A stretch of 64,000 bases of DNA from Blasia pusilla (Eukaryota; Marchantiophyta; Marchantiopsida; Blasiales), in the NCBI GenBank assembly GCA_050084515.1, contig CM114272.1, positions 24,242,001 through 24,306,000 of the forward strand. Direction: 5' to 3'. How positions within the stretch are numbered: the stretch's first letter is position 1; the number at the start of each line of letters is the position of its first letter. The notes under the pieces were generated by a model. That model searched no databases. It saw only the letters and a list, made by a program, of their open reading frames with translations, and was not told the DNA's origin. The translations under genes were made by a program, and so were the position numbers. Positions 59,600-64,000 of this stretch are shown piece by piece.

Positions 59600-61118
59600 T
59601 TGTGAGGCAGGCGTGGAGTTGAGCCTTTGCTCTACGGTAAGATGGATTAGAGGTAACACACACTCTAGGAGTGGAGATAATGACACCCTTGGACACCACG
59701 CCGATTGTGTGGCACTATCCCGAGGAGGGTGAATGGCTTCTACGCCTAGCTCCTACCATGTGTTTGTGCTCTTGTACATATTCCTTCTTTTACAATTTGG
59801 TCTATAGCATGAATTTTAGGTTATGTAGTGGGTGTGAATCCCAACGGATTTTTATGGCTCCGCCAAATTAAGATAACTTTTTTTTGTTTATAATTTAATT
59901 AAGAAAAACAAGAATATGTACAAATTAATGTTTTTTGGGATCCGTTGTCCCTTCTCCCCTCCACTAAAGAATCATATGACTGGCTCCACCAAATCTGATT
60001 TCCACTAAATGAAGTGTCCTCTCCTCCTCCATCATAGAATCACATGACATTTTTCACAAGACCTAGTGTCTCATATATTTTCTCACTATGATTACGGCCC
60101 CTACATGCATGCTTCATTTTGCTTATGGGATGGTCAGGCTATTTCGATTTGAGTGTTTGTTGCATACCGTGGATGAAAATTTTCCCTTTTGGCGTGTCTG
60201 CCTACCGTGGATTCTTGTAACCCAATTCGTGTGACCTAAATTCGTGTCATTTATCATATTCATGACTTTAAAACCTGCTACTAATTCTTCCCCTCCATCC
60301 TATTCTTTCTTGTCCGATCCAATTTTTTCTCTTGTCCCATAACTTCCCCTCCATCGTATTCTCTCCTAGTTTGTATACTGGTATACAAACTAGTGGTGGT
60401 TGTATTTCCTCCCCATTCCCTCATATTCTCTCCTAGTTTGTATACTGCTGATTTGTATTTCCATCCCATTCTTTCCTATGTGTGATTTGTATACAAACTT
60501 GTTTGTATATGACATCTTTGTTTCTCCTTCCAAAACTTCCCCTCCGTATAGTGGTTTGTACTAATTACAATTTTTTTTCTCTCCGGGCTGTAAATTGGTT
60601 TTCATCCTTACATAACACATTATGCTTGCTGACAAGTAATACAAATGACTAATATTACACTAGTAAGCTAATGAGTAATTTGAATTCCCAATTAGCCCCC
60701 ATACCCCTCTCATTCTAAACAAACCCCTAACTTGACTTACCCCAAAAGCTCAAGGATACGTTTTCAAGACGTGATGGCTAAAAATACTTCTAGTGTTTGA
60801 AAATCCAAGGGGCAACTTAGGGTAGTGTTTTAACCTCCATTCCGAGCAGGAGGTCGCGATTGGGACCTAGCTTGAGCTCACGCGAGGCTTCAGTGTGCGT
60901 ATGCGGGCCAAGGGAGCGAGAGAGCGTTCGAGTTCCGTGATTCGTTGAGTTTATATGCCAGTAACCGAGAGCGGAATGGAGACAGACAGGATCCTGGCTG
61001 TATGCGAACAGGGTAGGGTGAGTGGAAGAAATTGATTTCAAGTCAAGAAGTCGAGAAGGAATCGAGAGGGGTAGGAAGAGGTTGAGAAAGGAATTTGGTC
61101 TGATCTATTTGAGTGGAA
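59600..61118. other. Intergenic DNA and 5' flank of the uL23 gene
   Basis: No gene is visible. 60280-60560 is pyrimidine-rich, with recurring cttcccctcc and tattctctcctagtttgtat words (the latter at about 60358 and 60425). From about 60840 the composition becomes that of a leader and promoter for the gene at 61119. Confidence 0.4.
60366..60393. repeat. Perfect palindrome with 13-bp arms
   Basis: ctagtttgtatac at 60366-60378, spacer tg, gtatacaaactag at 60381-60393. The left arm word also recurs singly at about 60431. Confidence 0.85.
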
Positions 61119-61775
61119 ATGGCGGCGAAGAAGTTAGGAAGAATTATACATTTTGCAAATCTTCCGTTGCGGTTGCTGATGCCGAATCAACGAGAAAATA
61201 TCAAGGAGGTTGCCTTCAAGACTGTGCCAAGCGCCTCCAAGGTATGTGTGCGCTGAATGAAGCAGAGGAAAATCAGGTTTTTCCATGTGCAATACCTTGG
61301 ATTTTTTTGACAGACAGGTACGAGCTATGCTTCGATGTTATATGGCGCTGGTGAAGATGAAGACATTTGAGCAGTCCGTTGGTTGTAGTGATCCCCAAAA
61401 AATTTAGATTCATATGGGCGTTGGAGTGGATCGGGTCACAACGTTTGAAGAGCCTTTGATGGTGAATTGATCGTTTGGACAAATGCTGAGGCTTGATGTG
61501 CTTCTGGTGGTCACATGCAGATTGAGATCAAGAGAGTTCTGGAGTCAGTGTATGGACTGGAGGTGGAGAAAGTGCACACCCTCAACATGGAGGGAAAAAA
61601 GAAGCTGAGCAGAAAAAGCAAGACATACTATAGGAGACCTGATTATAAAAAGGCGTATGTTGTCCTGAAAAATCCTGTTACAATCCCTGCAGATGTGTTT
61701 CCTCTGAATGCCGTTGAGGAGTCCAGTAAAGGCGTAGGGCAGGCAGATGTAAAGACTCCAACTAAGAAACAGTAA
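61119..61775 (+). CDS. Ribosomal protein uL23, nuclear gene, probably mitochondrial
   Basis: Two exons, 61119-61241 and 61521-61775, joined in phase 0 (AAG|GTATGT ... cacatgcag|ATT), give 125 residues. Exon 1 reads GRIIHFANLPLRLLMPNQ and ends TVPSASK. Exon 2 begins IEIKRVLESVYGLEVEKV, then TLNMEGKKK and DYKKAYVVLKNP. This is the uL23 fold as found in the nuclear-encoded plant L23 usually assigned to mitochondria; the protein sits at the exit of the ribosomal tunnel. The intron position, directly before IEIKRVLESLYG-type sequence, looks conserved in plants as far as I recall. The product ends soon after FPLNAVEES with a short tail (KTPTKKQ). Angiosperm homologues, from memory, have a longer C-terminal tail, so a further exon cannot be excluded. 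The N-terminus shows no classical long presequence. Confidence 0.9.
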
Positions 61776-64000
61776 CCAGGTTTCTCAATCACCTAGGGCT
61801 CGGTCCATTCAACTCCCGCTTGCCCTATTTGCATCCCTTTTTCACAGGACTATAGGATTCAGAATTTTGGTCCAGTGGGGACCTTGTACTGAAGTCGCAG
61901 GAAGTAGATGACCTGGGAAGGGTAGGTTTCCAAAGGAGAAGACCTTCGACGAAGGTTGCCGCAGCTCGGAGGAGATACCATAGCCACAAGAGGTGTTGGA
62001 TCTGTGACTCAAAATGCTGGGGATCAACTTCTGTCACTAGCGGCGCCGAAACAGAGCATTCTTCCACACGTATGAAGTGGAAACCTGACTTTGAAGGCAA
62101 ATGAGGATGGAAAGTTGGGCCACCCTCTGAGTTTACTGAGTGTTGTTCATGACCAGATGGTAGGCAGGGAGTAGTTGACATTCTGCTCTCAATGAAATGA
62201 TTGTGATGTGGATCAATAGAATCTTGGAGGAAATGTGAAACGGGCGTCCTTTGTACTATCGCGGCACAATTCTGGTGGAATGTGAGTACCGTCGTGGCCC
62301 CGGACTCTTATTTCCTTCGTGATGCTCCTTTCTGTCCCAGTTCATTTTCCTAATGCAGTTCACGGTCTCGAAAGAGTATCTCGAAAGATGTGATCCAGAA
62401 TCTCATGGAAGTATTACACTTTTCTGAAGATCTTCACCAGCATCTCGTCTGGTGTTCCTGGTGTTTCCAGTGCATTTTTCAGAGAAAGATCAGTATTTGG
62501 GGTGAATGGTCGGGTTGCGTATCCACTGGCATTCACGTCACTTTACTCCTTTCAATCAATGAGTTATACAAGAGGTAGGGAGCGACGAGGTCTGTTACGA
62601 GATGCCACTGCTGGTATTTTTCGTCACAAAATCTATTGACAAGGAGTGTTACAGATAAACTTCGACTGAAGTAGTGCCTTGAGCTTTCCTGAGGTCACGC
62701 AGCATGTGAAAAGCCCAAGTTAGGAAATAACAACATATAGGAATGTGTGAAGCCCTATCCAAGTAGTTGAGGATATTTAATTTCAAGAATAGACTTGTAA
62801 CATGCAGGATTCGGTGACTGCTTCGTGAACGTTTGAAAAGCTTAGGAAAGCCAGGTTGAATTCTCATGAAGAAAGGACCCAATGAAGCCCAAGATAAATC
62901 ACCAGATGAGCAAAAGCAGCTAATTATACTTGTGATGCTTTAGATCTCCACAACCAGTCTCAAGAATACTGGACAACTCGATGCAGTGTACTCTTTTAAG
63001 CTACAACAAAGATTTGTTGGCATATATGGTATATGTAAAACACCTTACATGAGCATTCATCAAAATCACATCCATACACACATGAGGTAGTTACTAACAT
63101 AATTCGTAATTCATCACACAAAGAGATGATGAAATGAAAATCCACTAAGAAGCGCATTCTATTCCATATAGTAATAGATAATAATGATCAGCCACAAGAA
63201 CATGAGAGAATCCAAATCTAAAGCAACATTGAAAATATCTTATCTCAACCTTAGTCATAAAATTTAGGTTTATATGTGCTTGGAAGCTTCAATTCAAAAA
63301 GATGAACTTGTCAAAAAAAGGTTTTAGGACGTGTTTCTTTTTGGTGCTAACAAAGTGATTTGACCCCATATGTCTTGTCAACTAAGACAAAAAGTTGTTA
63401 GTCAATCAAAAACTTTCAATAAGTCCCAACACAATTCATAAAATATGACTTGTACATACAAGTGTTTAAGAATGATGAACGGGTCAAATCCCAGTCTCCA
63501 AATGTCCGACTACACACAAAACTTGTTTACCGATCTATAATATCCACTCCCATTTGACTGTAACTACAATCATAATTACTAGTGTAAGCCTGTGCGATGC
63601 AAGAGTCTAAACTACCTACCATAATTAACTCGTAAAGTTCTCAAGTGCTATTTTAAAGTAATTTCGAACGATCCTATTGGTTTAGAAGGCAAGCAATCTT
63701 ATTGTTTGAAAATGCCAAATGTAAAGAGGTGAGGTGTTTGCAAAATGAGATGACAATCTCCCATAATAATATAGATTATGTTCAAAGTTATTAATCCATA
63801 ATATACATACTTCATAATAATAATATACATATTGTTACATCCCAAAAATAAAGAATAAGTATATATATTTGTTGGTTATGATGGCAATGTCTCCCATACC
63901 CTCAAAATTGCGATGTCCCTACACTTCAATTGCAAAGAACAAAACAATCACATAAAATCATCCCACCCTCCACAATCCCCATGACAACACTCCAAGAATG
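61776..64000. other. 3' flank of the uL23 gene and AT-rich intergenic DNA
   Basis: 61776 to about 62640 has gene-like composition and may be 3' UTR or a retained downstream exon region. Frames here, such as 61825-62181 on the minus strand, are unknown and probably chance. From 62640 to the end the sequence is AT-rich without recognisable coding. Confidence 0.4.

Overview
The window is nuclear DNA of a land plant with a repeat-rich genome. The evidence is GT-AG introns, a plant-specific DUF7086 protein, a five-KH-domain plant RNA-binding protein, a nuclear gene for an organellar ribosomal protein uL23, and plant-type transposons (Mutator-like, CACTA, Helitron, Ty1/copia, Ty3/gypsy). Composition suggests a lineage with long gene-poor stretches (lycophyte, fern or bryophyte are plausible), but I cannot fix the clade from sequence alone. 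No tool was run; all homology calls are by eye from family motifs.

Only three host genes look intact. (1) 5614-6303 (+), a DUF7086 zinc-site protein whose first exon or start is uncertain. (2) 18879-22165 (-), a seven-exon gene for a 720-residue KH protein with an unusual Arg/Glu/Asp-rich insertion inside KH1. (3) 61119-61775 (+), a two-exon uL23 gene, probably mitochondrial. Between them lie thousands of bases of intergenic DNA, solo-LTR-like repeats and transposon relics: CACTA at about 1.1-1.5 kb and 54.1-58.7 kb, and copia at 10.4-10.8 kb.

The most striking object is a nested complex at 31-53 kb. A Helitron, of which the N-terminal region of the replication protein is readable at 47.3-49.1 kb, was hit by a 15,973-bp Mutator-like element (31344-47316). 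That element has 81-bp terminal inverted repeats (76 of 81 identical by eye) and a perfect 9-bp target duplication. Downstream the Helitron frame runs directly into a 5'-truncated Ty3/gypsy pol (about 49.1-52.2 kb) that ends in a PHD-like finger.

Inside the Mutator-like element are several unusual parts. The transposase catalytic segment lies inverted relative to its SWIM zinc-finger C-terminal half. A decayed U-box/armadillo (PUB43/44-like) gene fragment looks captured. There is a possible RPA-like OB-fold fragment, a long frame encoding about nine tandem ~12-residue 'QT' repeats that resemble dynein light chain LC8 docking arrays, and a GCGGCTA(A/T)TT word scattered through coding and non-coding parts. 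Many nonsense codons in three unrelated elements are explained by C-to-T change (CAG to TAG, CGA to TGA), as expected for methylated, silenced repeats.
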